Assembly (NCBI GenBank): GCA_022758935.1
Contig: JAEMQG010000172.1
Span: 1-16,463, forward strand
Origin: Candidatus Nitrosopumilus sp.
GTDB taxonomy: Archaea; Thermoproteota; Nitrososphaeria; Nitrososphaerales; Nitrosopumilaceae
DNA: 16,463 nt
Reading direction: 5' to 3'
In this document: positions 6,874 through 14,080 of the stretch, piece after piece
Layout of the letters: each line of letters opens with the position of its first letter
Numbering within the stretch: position 1 is the first letter of the stretch
Notes under the pieces: model-generated
What the model saw: the letters and a program-made list of their open reading frames with translations, nothing else
What the model was told of the DNA's origin: nothing
Database searches by the model: none
Program-made: the position numbers and the translations under genes

Positions 6874-8202
6874 ATGACTGATGCCAAAATACTTAACATT
6901 GGTTTTGATGACACAGATTCCCCAAAAGGAATGTGTACAACTTTTCTTGCCTATAAAATAGTAGATTTACTCAAAAAACAAAACACGCAGTTTCTTGATT
7001 TTCCAAAATTAATCAGATTTAATCCAAATATTCCTTGGAAAACAAGAGGTAATGGGGCAGTTTCCTTGAAAATAAGGACAAAAAATCCATCAAAAATTAA
7101 AAATCAAATAAAACAAATCGTTGAAAAATACTCTGATATAAAAAATGGAGCAAATCCAGGTTTAGTTTTTTATGAAAATGACACAATTCCAAAACAATTT
7201 ACTAAATTTAGTAAACTAGCTTTATGGCAATTAATAAACAGGAAACAAGCCAAAATATTTGCAACAAAAAACAATCTTGAATTTTTTTATCAGGGGAATG
7301 GACAAGGTTTGATAGGTGCTATTGGTGCTATAGGGTATGATTTCAAAGACCATACATTAGAGCTATTAAGTTATAGGAAAAATTCCAAATTTGGAAAAAA
7401 AAGGAAACTCTTCACTCAAAGTGTAAAGATAATGCAAGAAAAAACATTTCCATATACCTTTAACAGTTTTGATGTCAAGAAAAATAGAATCTTAATCACT
7501 CCTCATGGTCCAGATCCTGTTTTTTATGGAGTACGTGGTGAAAATGTGGATTCGTTACTACACGCAACAAAAATTTTGAAAACTGATGAAAAATTAGCAG
7601 GTTACATGATTTTCAAATCTAATCAAGGAACAGGTGATCATTTGAAAAATGAACTTAATATAGAAAATATGAAACCTTACGCCTCTGGAAAAATTACTGG
7701 GGTTATATCAAACGAAGCAAAAATTGTTAAAGGTGGACATGTTTTTTTCTCTATTAGTTCAGATGGACATGAATTATGGTGCGCTGTTTACAAACCAACT
7801 GGAATGTCTTCTGTAGCATTAGGTCTGATTAAAGGAGATAAGGTCTGTGTTGGTGGTGGAATTAGAAAAGCTTCAAAAAATCATCCTAGAATTCTAAATC
7901 TTGAATTTATCGATGTTATGTATCTTGAAAAAAATTTAGTAAACTCTAATCCAATCTGTAGTAAATGTAATAAAAAAATGAAATCAAAAGGAAAGAATCA
8001 AGGTTATCAATGTATTAAATGCAGTAAAAAATCAACAAACAAAATCATTTTGGAAATTCCTAGAAATATTAAAAAACAATTGTATCTTCCTAATGTTTCT
8101 GCACACAGACATCTTAGCAGACCATTGCAAAGAATTGGAAGGGTTAACAAGGAATCTAAATTTGATGAATCTATTTCATGGTTTCATATATATGGAAATT
8201 GA
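6874..8202 (+). CDS. tiaS: tRNA(Ile2) 2-agmatinylcytidine synthetase TiaS
   Basis: A 442-residue enzyme that uses ATP and agmatine to convert C34 of tRNA-Ile(CAU) to agmatidine, so the tRNA reads AUA rather than AUG. The N-terminus ILNIGFDDTDSPKGMCTT is the family hallmark, with acidic residues that bind metal and ATP. The basic central region includes IRFNPNIPWKTRGNGA near 47-62. The middle domain carries LITPHGPDPVFYGVRG, and an OB-fold-like segment follows near 270-340. A C-terminal zinc ribbon has C362-x2-C365 and C380-x2-C383. The domain order and length fit characterised archaeal TiaS. The gene ends one nucleotide before the end of an oppositely oriented tRNA gene with a CAU anticodon; that tRNA is the initiator, not the substrate. 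Confidence 0.95.
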   Translation: MTDAKILNIGFDDTDSPKGMCTTFLAYKIVDLLKKQNTQFLDFPKLIRFNPNIPWKTRGNGAVSLKIRTKNPSKIKNQIKQIVEKYSDIKNGANPGLVFYENDTIPKQFTKFSKLALWQLINRKQAKIFATKNNLEFFYQGNGQGLIGAIGAIGYDFKDHTLELLSYRKNSKFGKKRKLFTQSVKIMQEKTFPYTFNSFDVKKNRILITPHGPDPVFYGVRGENVDSLLHATKILKTDEKLAGYMIFKSNQGTGDHLKNELNIENMKPYASGKITGVISNEAKIVKGGHVFFSISSDGHELWCAVYKPTGMSSVALGLIKGDKVCVGGGIRKASKNHPRILNLEFIDVMYLEKNLVNSNPICSKCNKKMKSKGKNQGYQCIKCSKKSTNKIILEIPRNIKKQLYLPNVSAHRHLSRPLQRIGRVNKESKFDESISWFHIYGN

Positions 8203-8203
8203 A

Positions 8204-8293
8204 TAGCGGGGAGTAGATTTGAACTACTGAACTGCGGGTTATGAGCCCGCCGGGATGACCTAGCCCTAAAAAGTCTGACTTCCCCACCCCGCT
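8204..8293 (-). tRNA. Initiator tRNA-Met (CAU), with D-loop intron
   Basis: The minus strand from 8293 to 8204 folds as a tRNA. The acceptor is AGCGGGG/CCCCGCT with discriminator A. U8 and G9 are followed by a D-stem GGGA/UCCC. The anticodon stem is GCGGG/CCCGC around loop CUCAUAA (anticodon at 8241-8243), the variable region is AGUUC, and the T-arm is AGUAG-UUCAAAU-CUACU. CCA is not encoded. The A1-U72 pair and the three G-C pairs next to the anticodon loop are initiator features, which separates it from elongator Met and from tRNA-Ile2. The gene is 90 nt long; removing a 15-nt insert from the D-loop leaves a normal 75-nt tRNA with an AGUCAGGUCA loop. A TATA box sits about 27 nt upstream. 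Confidence 0.95.
8262..8276 (-). other. 15-nt noncanonical intron in the D-loop of the initiator tRNA
   Basis: On the minus strand the intron reads AGACTTTTTAGGGCT. A bulge-helix-bulge can be drawn. The 5' bulge is UC^A, the central helix is GACU of the intron with GGUC of exon 2 (one G-U pair), the 3' bulge is CU^A, and the D-stem GGGA/UCCC acts as the outer helix. The 8-nt loop UUUUAGGG leaves no inner helix, so the motif is the relaxed type. Cutting after the second bulge base on each side restores the standard D-loop, with G18-G19 present. Introns outside position 37/38 are known in Thermoproteales and thaumarchaea. Confidence 0.82.
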
Positions 8294-8315
8294 GATTCAA
8301 GAATGAGCACGTGCC

Positions 8316-8323
8316 GTATATAC
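8316..8323 (-). promoter_or_regulatory. TATA box of the initiator tRNA gene
   Basis: The symmetric element GTATATAC is centred 26-27 nt upstream of the tRNA 5' end, the standard archaeal distance from TATA centre to transcription start. Confidence 0.6.
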
Positions 8324-8344
8324 GCTTTATCAAATTCTTGAAAG

Positions 8345-8355
8345 TAATTAATATG
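8345..8355 (+). promoter_or_regulatory. Putative TATA box of the sugar dehydrogenase-HMG-CoA reductase unit
   Basis: The sequence taattaatatg is centred about 27 nt before the GTG start at 8377. This fits a leaderless message that would carry both downstream genes. Confidence 0.45.
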
Positions 8356-8376
8356 ATTTGAGTTGAATCATTTTTT

Positions 8377-9471
8377 GTGGACAAAAAACTTAGAATCGCT
8401 GGAATTATTGCAGCATTAGCATTTTCAATATTTATCTTGACATCTCCTTCTGCTCCTCTACCAATTCCAGAACCACTTTCATCAAAATCTGAAAATAACT
8501 CTGTTAATATTTTAGCAGAAAATTTTGATAAACCCCGTTCGATTGCAGTTTCAGACAACAGAATTTTTGTTGCCGAAAAAGATGGGCTTATTCGAGTTGT
8601 TCAGGATTATCGTTTACTTGAAGAGCCATTAGCTACTTTACGTCCTGCAAATGTATTTGATGGTGGATTATTGGGAATTACACTTCATCCTGATTTTTCA
8701 AAAAACCATTTGATCTATGTTTTTTTTACATATGAAGAAAATGGTGAACTTTGGAATAAAATACTGCTAATTACTGAATCTGACAATAAACTAAAAGACG
8801 CAAAAACTATTTTTGATAAAATTCCTGGTTCCAATTTTACTAATGGAGGGTTTTTAAAATTTGGTCCTGATAAAAAATTGTATGTAGGAACTGGAACAAT
8901 TTCCGAATCTTCACATCTGCCACAGAGTCTTGATTCGTTATCTGGAAAAATTTTAAGATTAAATGATGACGGTACTATTCCTGAGGATAATCCTTTTCCA
9001 AATTCTCCTGTGTACTCTTTAGGACATAGAAATCCACAAGGAATGACTTGGGATAATATGGGTAACATGTATCTAGCTGAACTCGGACCTGAAAAAAATG
9101 ATGAGATTAATCTTATTAAACCAGGAAAAAATTATGGTTGGCCTGAGCAACAATGTTCAGGTGACAAAAAATTTGAAGATGCAATTATGTGCTATGATCC
9201 AAGTATTGAACCTGGAGGTATACTGTTCTATTTAGGTGATAAAATAAACTTGGAAACCTCTTTTGTAATGTCTTCACTAAAGGCTGCTAATCTTTATCAA
9301 CTAGATTTTGCTGATGGTCTAAATTCTCAAAAAACAATACTAAGCGGAGTTGGGCGTATACGTGATGTAGTTCAAAGCACAGATGGAAGTCTTTATTTAA
9401 TAACTTCCAATACCGACGGAAAAGGTTTTCCAGATGCAACTGATGATAAATTATTGAGGATATTGAAATGA
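8377..9471 (+). CDS. Secreted PQQ-type glucose/sorbosone dehydrogenase family protein
   Basis: A 364-residue six-bladed beta-propeller of the soluble aldose sugar dehydrogenase family. It starts at GTG (8377), directly before a basic MDKKLR and a hydrophobic helix (about 7-22), so it is exported or membrane-anchored and acts outside the cell. Family motifs are LLGITLHPDF (98-107, with H104 the likely catalytic base), FGPDKKLYV, SLGHRNPQG (214-222), NDEINLIKPGKNYGWP (241-256) and GRIRDVVQSTDGSLY near the end, whose arginines contact PQQ in relatives. The block usually written HNGGR reads TNGGF (155-159), so one commonly conserved His is missing. PQQ use is likely from the family but not proven. 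Its stop overlaps the HMG-CoA reductase start (ATGA). Confidence 0.9.
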   Translation: MDKKLRIAGIIAALAFSIFILTSPSAPLPIPEPLSSKSENNSVNILAENFDKPRSIAVSDNRIFVAEKDGLIRVVQDYRLLEEPLATLRPANVFDGGLLGITLHPDFSKNHLIYVFFTYEENGELWNKILLITESDNKLKDAKTIFDKIPGSNFTNGGFLKFGPDKKLYVGTGTISESSHLPQSLDSLSGKILRLNDDGTIPEDNPFPNSPVYSLGHRNPQGMTWDNMGNMYLAELGPEKNDEINLIKPGKNYGWPEQQCSGDKKFEDAIMCYDPSIEPGGILFYLGDKINLETSFVMSSLKAANLYQLDFADGLNSQKTILSGVGRIRDVVQSTDGSLYLITSNTDGKGFPDATDDKLLRILK

Positions 9472-10724
9472 GTGATTCATCAATTTCAAAATTCTTTGAA
9501 AAAACTAGAAAAGAAAGATTAGATATTGTAGCTGACTTTGCAAATTTATCTGCTGAAGAATTAAAAATTTTACAAAGTAATGATGGTGGAATTTCTTTTG
9601 AAAAAGCTGATAAAATGGTAGAAAATGCAATTGGTACTTTCTCCTTACCTTTAGGAGTTGCAACTAATTTTAAAATTAATGGAAAAGACTATCTTGTTCC
9701 AATGGTAATTGAAGAACCGTCAGTTATTGCTGCAGCATCTAAAGGTGCAAAAATCGCAAGAATTAGAGGTGGATTTGAGGTTGCAGCTGATCAATCTTAC
9801 AGTATTGGCCAAATTCAATTATTAGATGTTGATATCAAATCGGCAGTTAAAAAAATTCAAGAAAGCAAAAAAGAAATTCTTGAACTTGCAAATTCAAAAA
9901 GCAACACATTATCAAAAATGGATAAAGGTGCAAAAAAAGTATCTTGTAAAGAAATTGACACACCTTTAGGAAAAATGTTGATTGTTGAACTCTTAATCGA
10001 TGTAGGCGATGCAATGGGTGCAAATGTGACAAATACAATGTGTGAGGCTGTTTCACCTCTCTTGGAAACTATTACTGGAGGAAGGGCATTGTTACGTATA
10101 TTGTCAAATTACTCAATATCTAGAATTGCTAAAGCAAAAGCTGTCTTTGATAAAGAAGCAGTGGGAGGAGAAGAAGCTGTTGATGATATAATTCTAGCAT
10201 ACCAATTTGCAGACAATGATGTTTACAGAGCTGTTACTCATAACAAGGGGATCATGAATGGCATCATAGCAGTAGCTAACGCAACAGGTCAGGACAGTAG
10301 GGCAATTGAAGCAGCTGCAAATGCATATGCTGCTAGCTCTGGCAAATATCGTTCTCTTAGTAAATGGACTAAAGATCACAATGGAAATCTTGTAGGTTCT
10401 TTGGAATTACCTTTATCTGTTGGAATTGTTGGAGGAATTATCAATGTTCACCCAATTGCTAAAATCTGTGCAAAAATTCTAGGTGTTTCTTCTGCTTCTG
10501 AACTTGCAGGCATAATGACAGCTACTGGGTTGGCTCAAAATTATAGTGCTATTAGCGCATTAGCTACTGAAGGAATTCAAAAAGGTCACATGAGACTTCA
10601 TGCTAGAAATTTAGCGTCCTCTGCAGGAGCAAAACCTGATCAAGTAGATAAAATTGTAAAGCAAATGATTGAGGAAAAGAAAATTTCACTTGACAGGGCT
10701 AAAGAATTACTAGATGACATTTAA
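9468..10724 (+). CDS. hmgA: HMG-CoA reductase, class II (bacterial-type)
   Basis: A 418-residue enzyme reducing HMG-CoA to mevalonate, the entry to archaeal isoprenoid lipids. It has the full set of catalytic residues: E83 in VIEEPS, K260 in THNKGIMNGI, D276 in TGQD and H374 in KGHMRLHAR. These sit at the same or a constant offset from E83, K267, D283 and H381 of the Pseudomonas mevalonii enzyme (from memory). ENAIGTFSLPLGVA, DAMGANVTNTM, RAIEAAANAYAA and the C-terminal HARNLASSAGA block are class II features; there is no membrane anchor. S145 stands where that enzyme has the Asp that selects NADH, which suggests NADPH or dual use. The ATG overlaps the preceding gene by 4 nt. Confidence 0.95.
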   Translation: MSDSSISKFFEKTRKERLDIVADFANLSAEELKILQSNDGGISFEKADKMVENAIGTFSLPLGVATNFKINGKDYLVPMVIEEPSVIAAASKGAKIARIRGGFEVAADQSYSIGQIQLLDVDIKSAVKKIQESKKEILELANSKSNTLSKMDKGAKKVSCKEIDTPLGKMLIVELLIDVGDAMGANVTNTMCEAVSPLLETITGGRALLRILSNYSISRIAKAKAVFDKEAVGGEEAVDDIILAYQFADNDVYRAVTHNKGIMNGIIAVANATGQDSRAIEAAANAYAASSGKYRSLSKWTKDHNGNLVGSLELPLSVGIVGGIINVHPIAKICAKILGVSSASELAGIMTATGLAQNYSAISALATEGIQKGHMRLHARNLASSAGAKPDQVDKIVKQMIEEKKISLDRAKELLDDI

Positions 10725-10730
10725 ACATCC

Positions 10731-10742
10731 TTATTATTATAG
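10731..10742 (+). promoter_or_regulatory. Putative TATA box of the histidine operon
   Basis: The sequence ttattattatag is centred about 28 nt before the ATG at 10765 but only 13 nt before the in-frame GTG at 10750. It therefore favours the ATG as start, with a leaderless or nearly leaderless transcript. Confidence 0.5.
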
Positions 10743-10764
10743 ATAAAAAGTGAAAAAACCAGCA

Positions 10765-11742
10765 ATGTCTCAGGTAAAATTTGCAATACCAAAAGGCAGT
10801 CTTGAAGAAGCAACCTTCAAAATTCTTGAGAGATCTTGGACCAAAGTTCACAGAGAAAGCAGAACCTATCGAGTATACCTCGATGATCCAAACATCATTG
10901 TAAAAATGCTTAGACCTCAAGAAATTCCTACACTAGTATCTGAAGGATTGTATGATGTTGGTATAACTGGTAAGGATTGGGTTGCTGAAACTAACGCTGA
11001 TGTTGAACCAATATTGGATTTAGAATATGGAAAAATTAGATTAGTTATTGCATTTCCTGACAAATACAGTTACAAAAATCTTGATGCAATGATAGCTGAT
11101 TATGGTAAAAAGAAAAAAACTCTCCGTATTTCATCTGAATATCTTACCACTGCATCAAAATTTCTTAAACAATGTAAATCCTATAAAAAATATTATGGTA
11201 CAAAAGATCCGTTAATTGTTACGCCTTGGGTTAGACTTGGAACAAATAAGAGTGTTCAAATTCATTTATCTTTTGGTGCAACAGAAGCAAAACCACCTGA
11301 AGATGTTGATGCAATAATGGATGTCACTGAGACTGGAACAACACTGAAACAAAATAAATTAAAGATTGTTGATGAGGTTCTCACATCTACTGCTCATTTG
11401 ATTGTTAACAAAAAATCTCTGAGGGATCCACAGAAACGTGAAAAAATATTTGATATAGTAACTTTGATGAGAGGTGCTGTACATGGACGAAAATATCTTC
11501 ATATTTATCTTAATGTGGAAGAAAAGAATCTAGAAAAACTCTTAGAACAGATACCTTCTCTCAAAAAACCAACAATTAGCCCGCTAAGTGAAAAAGGATG
11601 GTATGGAATAAACACAGTTATTAAAAAAGAAGACTTTCACAAACTAATACCAAAACTAAGGAAGATTGCTCAAGGACTAGTAGTTCACGAGCCACGACAA
11701 ATTCTGGAACTAGAGGAGATTAAACGTGATGAAGAAAATTGA
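10765..11742 (+). CDS. hisG: ATP phosphoribosyltransferase, long form
   Basis: The first enzyme of histidine synthesis, joining ATP and PRPP. Starting at the ATG at 10765 the product is 325 residues, beginning MSQVKFAIPKGSLEEATFKI, the usual HisG opening. A GTG at 10750 would add five residues but lies too close to the TATA box. The catalytic part has LRPQEIPTLVSEGLYDVGITG and the PRPP-binding loop near ATEAKPPEDVDAIMDVTETG. About 75 C-terminal residues (KYLHIYLNVEEKNLEKLLEQ onward, through the GLVVHEP block) form the ACT/PII-like domain that binds histidine. This is therefore the self-regulated long form, which needs no HisZ. It leads the operon; its TGA overlaps the hisD ATG by one base. 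Confidence 0.95.
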   Translation: MSQVKFAIPKGSLEEATFKILERSWTKVHRESRTYRVYLDDPNIIVKMLRPQEIPTLVSEGLYDVGITGKDWVAETNADVEPILDLEYGKIRLVIAFPDKYSYKNLDAMIADYGKKKKTLRISSEYLTTASKFLKQCKSYKKYYGTKDPLIVTPWVRLGTNKSVQIHLSFGATEAKPPEDVDAIMDVTETGTTLKQNKLKIVDEVLTSTAHLIVNKKSLRDPQKREKIFDIVTLMRGAVHGRKYLHIYLNVEEKNLEKLLEQIPSLKKPTISPLSEKGWYGINTVIKKEDFHKLIPKLRKIAQGLVVHEPRQILELEEIKRDEEN

Positions 11743-13013
11743 TGAGGATAATCCAAGTTACTAACGTTGAAAAATTTGCAGCAAAAATATTGCCAAAACA
11801 ATCACAAAAAAATAAGCCTATAGTAGATTATATTTTAAAAAATGTGCAAAAAAATGGAGATTCGGCAATAAAAAAATATGAGCGAAAATTTACTGGTGTC
11901 CAGATTACCTCATTACGTATATCTCAAAAGGAAATAAATGATGCATTTTCCAAAGTGTCAAAAAACCAAATATCTGCTATACAACTAGCTAAATCTAGAC
12001 TGGAAAAAACTGAATCAATTGTTAAATCTACTCTAAAAAATAAAAATATCAACACGGATGGAATTAAAATCTCAAAAAAATTTGAACCCATACAAAGTGT
12101 AGGATGTTACGTTCCGGGCGGTTTAGCAAGATATCCAAGTTCTGTTATAATGTCTGTAATTCCTGCTAAAGTAGCTGGAGTGAAAAGAATAGTAGTTGTA
12201 TCTCCTCCTAATTCTGATGGAACAATTGACTCACTAACTCTTGTAGCTGCAGATATTTGTGGTGCAAATGAAATTTACAGAGTTGGAGGCGCTCAAGCAA
12301 TTGCCGCGTTATCGTTTGGTACCAAATCCATATCTAAAGTAGACAAAATAGTTGGACCGGGGGGGTCATTTGTAACAATTGCCAAAACAATGGTTAGTGA
12401 CAAAACAGCAATTGATATGCTTGCAGGTCCTACTGAATTAGGAATTATTGCAGATGCATCAGCGAACCCACAATATGTTGCACTGGATCTTATCTCTCAA
12501 TCAGAACACAGTACTGATACCTTTTGTTATCTAATAACAGACTCAGAAAAACTTGCAAAATCAGTAGATAAAATCATTACTGCATTATCCAATAAAATTA
12601 AAAGAAATGTCATTGTAAAAACTAGTCTTAAACAAAATGGATTCATTGCTATTTGTAGGAATAAATCTGATATGATAAAACTTGCAAATGATTTAGCTCC
12701 GGAGCATCTACAAATTATGACAAAAGATCCTCATACTTTTGCCTCAAAAATCACGTCATCTGGATTAATTCTATTAGGAAATGATACTCCATCATCTGCA
12801 AGTGATTATCTTTTAGGATCAAATCATATTTTACCCACAAATGGATTTGGTAAAACCAGAGGCTCACTCTCAGTTTTAGACTTTATCAAAATTAATACAC
12901 AGATATCTGCTTCAAAATCGGTTCTATCTAAAATTTCAAAATATATGGAAATATTTACCAATGCAGAAGGACTTCCAAATCATTATGAAGCAGTTAGAGG
13001 TAGAATGAAATGA
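11742..13013 (+). CDS. hisD: Histidinol dehydrogenase
   Basis: A 423-residue zinc enzyme making histidine from histidinol in two NAD+-dependent oxidations, the last step of the pathway. The block VGCYVPGGLARYPSSVIMSV is the family signature. The active-site set is present: Gln and His in SQSEHSTDTF, Glu-His in APEHLQI, Asp in the SDYLLGSNHILPT region, and the C-terminal His in LPNHYEAVRGRMK. IVGPGGSFVTIAK and DMLAGPTELGIIAD are further conserved blocks. I chose the ATG at 11742, which overlaps the hisG stop as TGATG. A TTG one codon earlier (11739) is in frame but less likely. The N-terminus is rich in lysine, as in neighbouring proteins. Confidence 0.95.
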   Translation: MRIIQVTNVEKFAAKILPKQSQKNKPIVDYILKNVQKNGDSAIKKYERKFTGVQITSLRISQKEINDAFSKVSKNQISAIQLAKSRLEKTESIVKSTLKNKNINTDGIKISKKFEPIQSVGCYVPGGLARYPSSVIMSVIPAKVAGVKRIVVVSPPNSDGTIDSLTLVAADICGANEIYRVGGAQAIAALSFGTKSISKVDKIVGPGGSFVTIAKTMVSDKTAIDMLAGPTELGIIADASANPQYVALDLISQSEHSTDTFCYLITDSEKLAKSVDKIITALSNKIKRNVIVKTSLKQNGFIAICRNKSDMIKLANDLAPEHLQIMTKDPHTFASKITSSGLILLGNDTPSSASDYLLGSNHILPTNGFGKTRGSLSVLDFIKINTQISASKSVLSKISKYMEIFTNAEGLPNHYEAVRGRMK

Positions 13014-14080
13014 AAAATGATTGGTTTGAAAAAAAGGTCAAAGAATTTTCTTTAATTGTAGGATATCAAAAACCAGAACTAATTTCTGATGCACTAAAAC
13101 TTGATTCTAATGAAAACTATGTGATTTCTAAAAAATTTCAACAAGACATAATTTCAAATGCCCAAAAAATTTCTGATGTAAGGGAATATCCTCTAGGTGG
13201 AATTGAACGATTAATTGATCAATTATCAAAATTTCTTCAGATTCCATCATCTATGATTGGAGTTGGAAATGGCTCTGATCAAATACTGGATTTAATACTT
13301 TCAAATTTTGCATCAAAGGAAACCAAAGTCCTTACATCAAATCCAACTTTTGGATTCTTTGAAGAAAGATGTAAGCTATATTCAATTCCAATGACTGCAA
13401 TCCCTTTTTCAAGTGATATGACATTAGACATTCAAGAATTTTCTAACCAGTCCAAAGATAATGATATCTTGTATCTTGATTCTCCAAACAATCCCACTGG
13501 TTTTCAGTTTAAAAAAAATGATTTACAAAAATTAGTAACTTCCTTTGACGGAATGATAATTATTGATGAAGCGTATGGTGAATTTGGAGATTATTCTCTG
13601 GCTGATATGGTAAAATCGCAAGAAAATCTAATTGTTGTACAAACACTCTCCAAATCATTTGGATTAGCTGGCCTAAGATTGGGATATTTCATTGCAAATA
13701 AAAAATTCACAGATGGATTTAATCGAGTATTGCAATATCCGTATCCAGTCAGCACACTTACAATTGAATCCGGAATTCTAGCTCTGAAGCAATCTGATCA
13801 AATGAAAGATGCTGTTGAAATAATCAAAGAGGAACGACAAAGAATTATTGAAAACATTAGAAAGTATGATGCCTTTGAAGTCTTTGATTCCAAGGCTAAT
13901 TTTGTACTTTTTGATGCCCACGGTTCTTACAAAAGAATCTATGACGCACTTGCAGAACAAGGTATATCGATTAGAAAATTAGGAAAAATTGGAAAACATG
14001 AAGGCTGCCTTAGGGTTACAGTTGGAACCAAAGAAATGAATTCCAAATTCTTGCTTGCAATTCGTGATTTATTAGGATAA
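13010..14080 (+). CDS. hisC: Histidinol-phosphate aminotransferase
   Basis: A 356-residue fold-type I PLP enzyme that converts imidazole acetol phosphate and glutamate to histidinol phosphate. Motifs are LDSNENY (31-37), the cofactor-phosphate region GNGSDQILD (87-95), SPNNPTG (158-164, with N161 contacting PLP), DEAYGEF (186-192) and TLSKSFGLAGLRLGY (212-226) with the Schiff-base Lys K215 and R223. GCLRVTVGT near the C-terminus holds the substrate-carboxylate Arg region. The ATG overlaps the hisD stop as ATGA, so translation is coupled. A broad-specificity aromatic role is possible in this subfamily, but the operon position supports HisC. Confidence 0.94.
   Translation: MKNDWFEKKVKEFSLIVGYQKPELISDALKLDSNENYVISKKFQQDIISNAQKISDVREYPLGGIERLIDQLSKFLQIPSSMIGVGNGSDQILDLILSNFASKETKVLTSNPTFGFFEERCKLYSIPMTAIPFSSDMTLDIQEFSNQSKDNDILYLDSPNNPTGFQFKKNDLQKLVTSFDGMIIIDEAYGEFGDYSLADMVKSQENLIVVQTLSKSFGLAGLRLGYFIANKKFTDGFNRVLQYPYPVSTLTIESGILALKQSDQMKDAVEIIKEERQRIIENIRKYDAFEVFDSKANFVLFDAHGSYKRIYDALAEQGISIRKLGKIGKHEGCLRVTVGTKEMNSKFLLAIRDLLG

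Noticed and set aside
8204..8293. The CAU tRNA as tRNA-Ile2, the substrate of the adjacent TiaS
   Set aside because: The A1-U72 pair, the AGCGGGG acceptor and the three G-C pairs flanking the anticodon loop are initiator features.
8184..8558. Minus-strand open frame of 124 codons across the tRNA region
   Set aside because: It runs through the initiator tRNA and the start of the sugar dehydrogenase gene on the other strand; both explain the sequence better.
9847..10379. Minus-strand open frames inside the HMG-CoA reductase gene (9847-10056 and 10194-10379)
   Set aside because: Both are antisense shadows of a clearly coding gene, with compositionally biased translations.
11739..11741. TTG as start codon of hisD
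   Set aside because: It is followed directly by an ATG that gives the common one-base stop-start overlap with hisG; the extra residue has no support.
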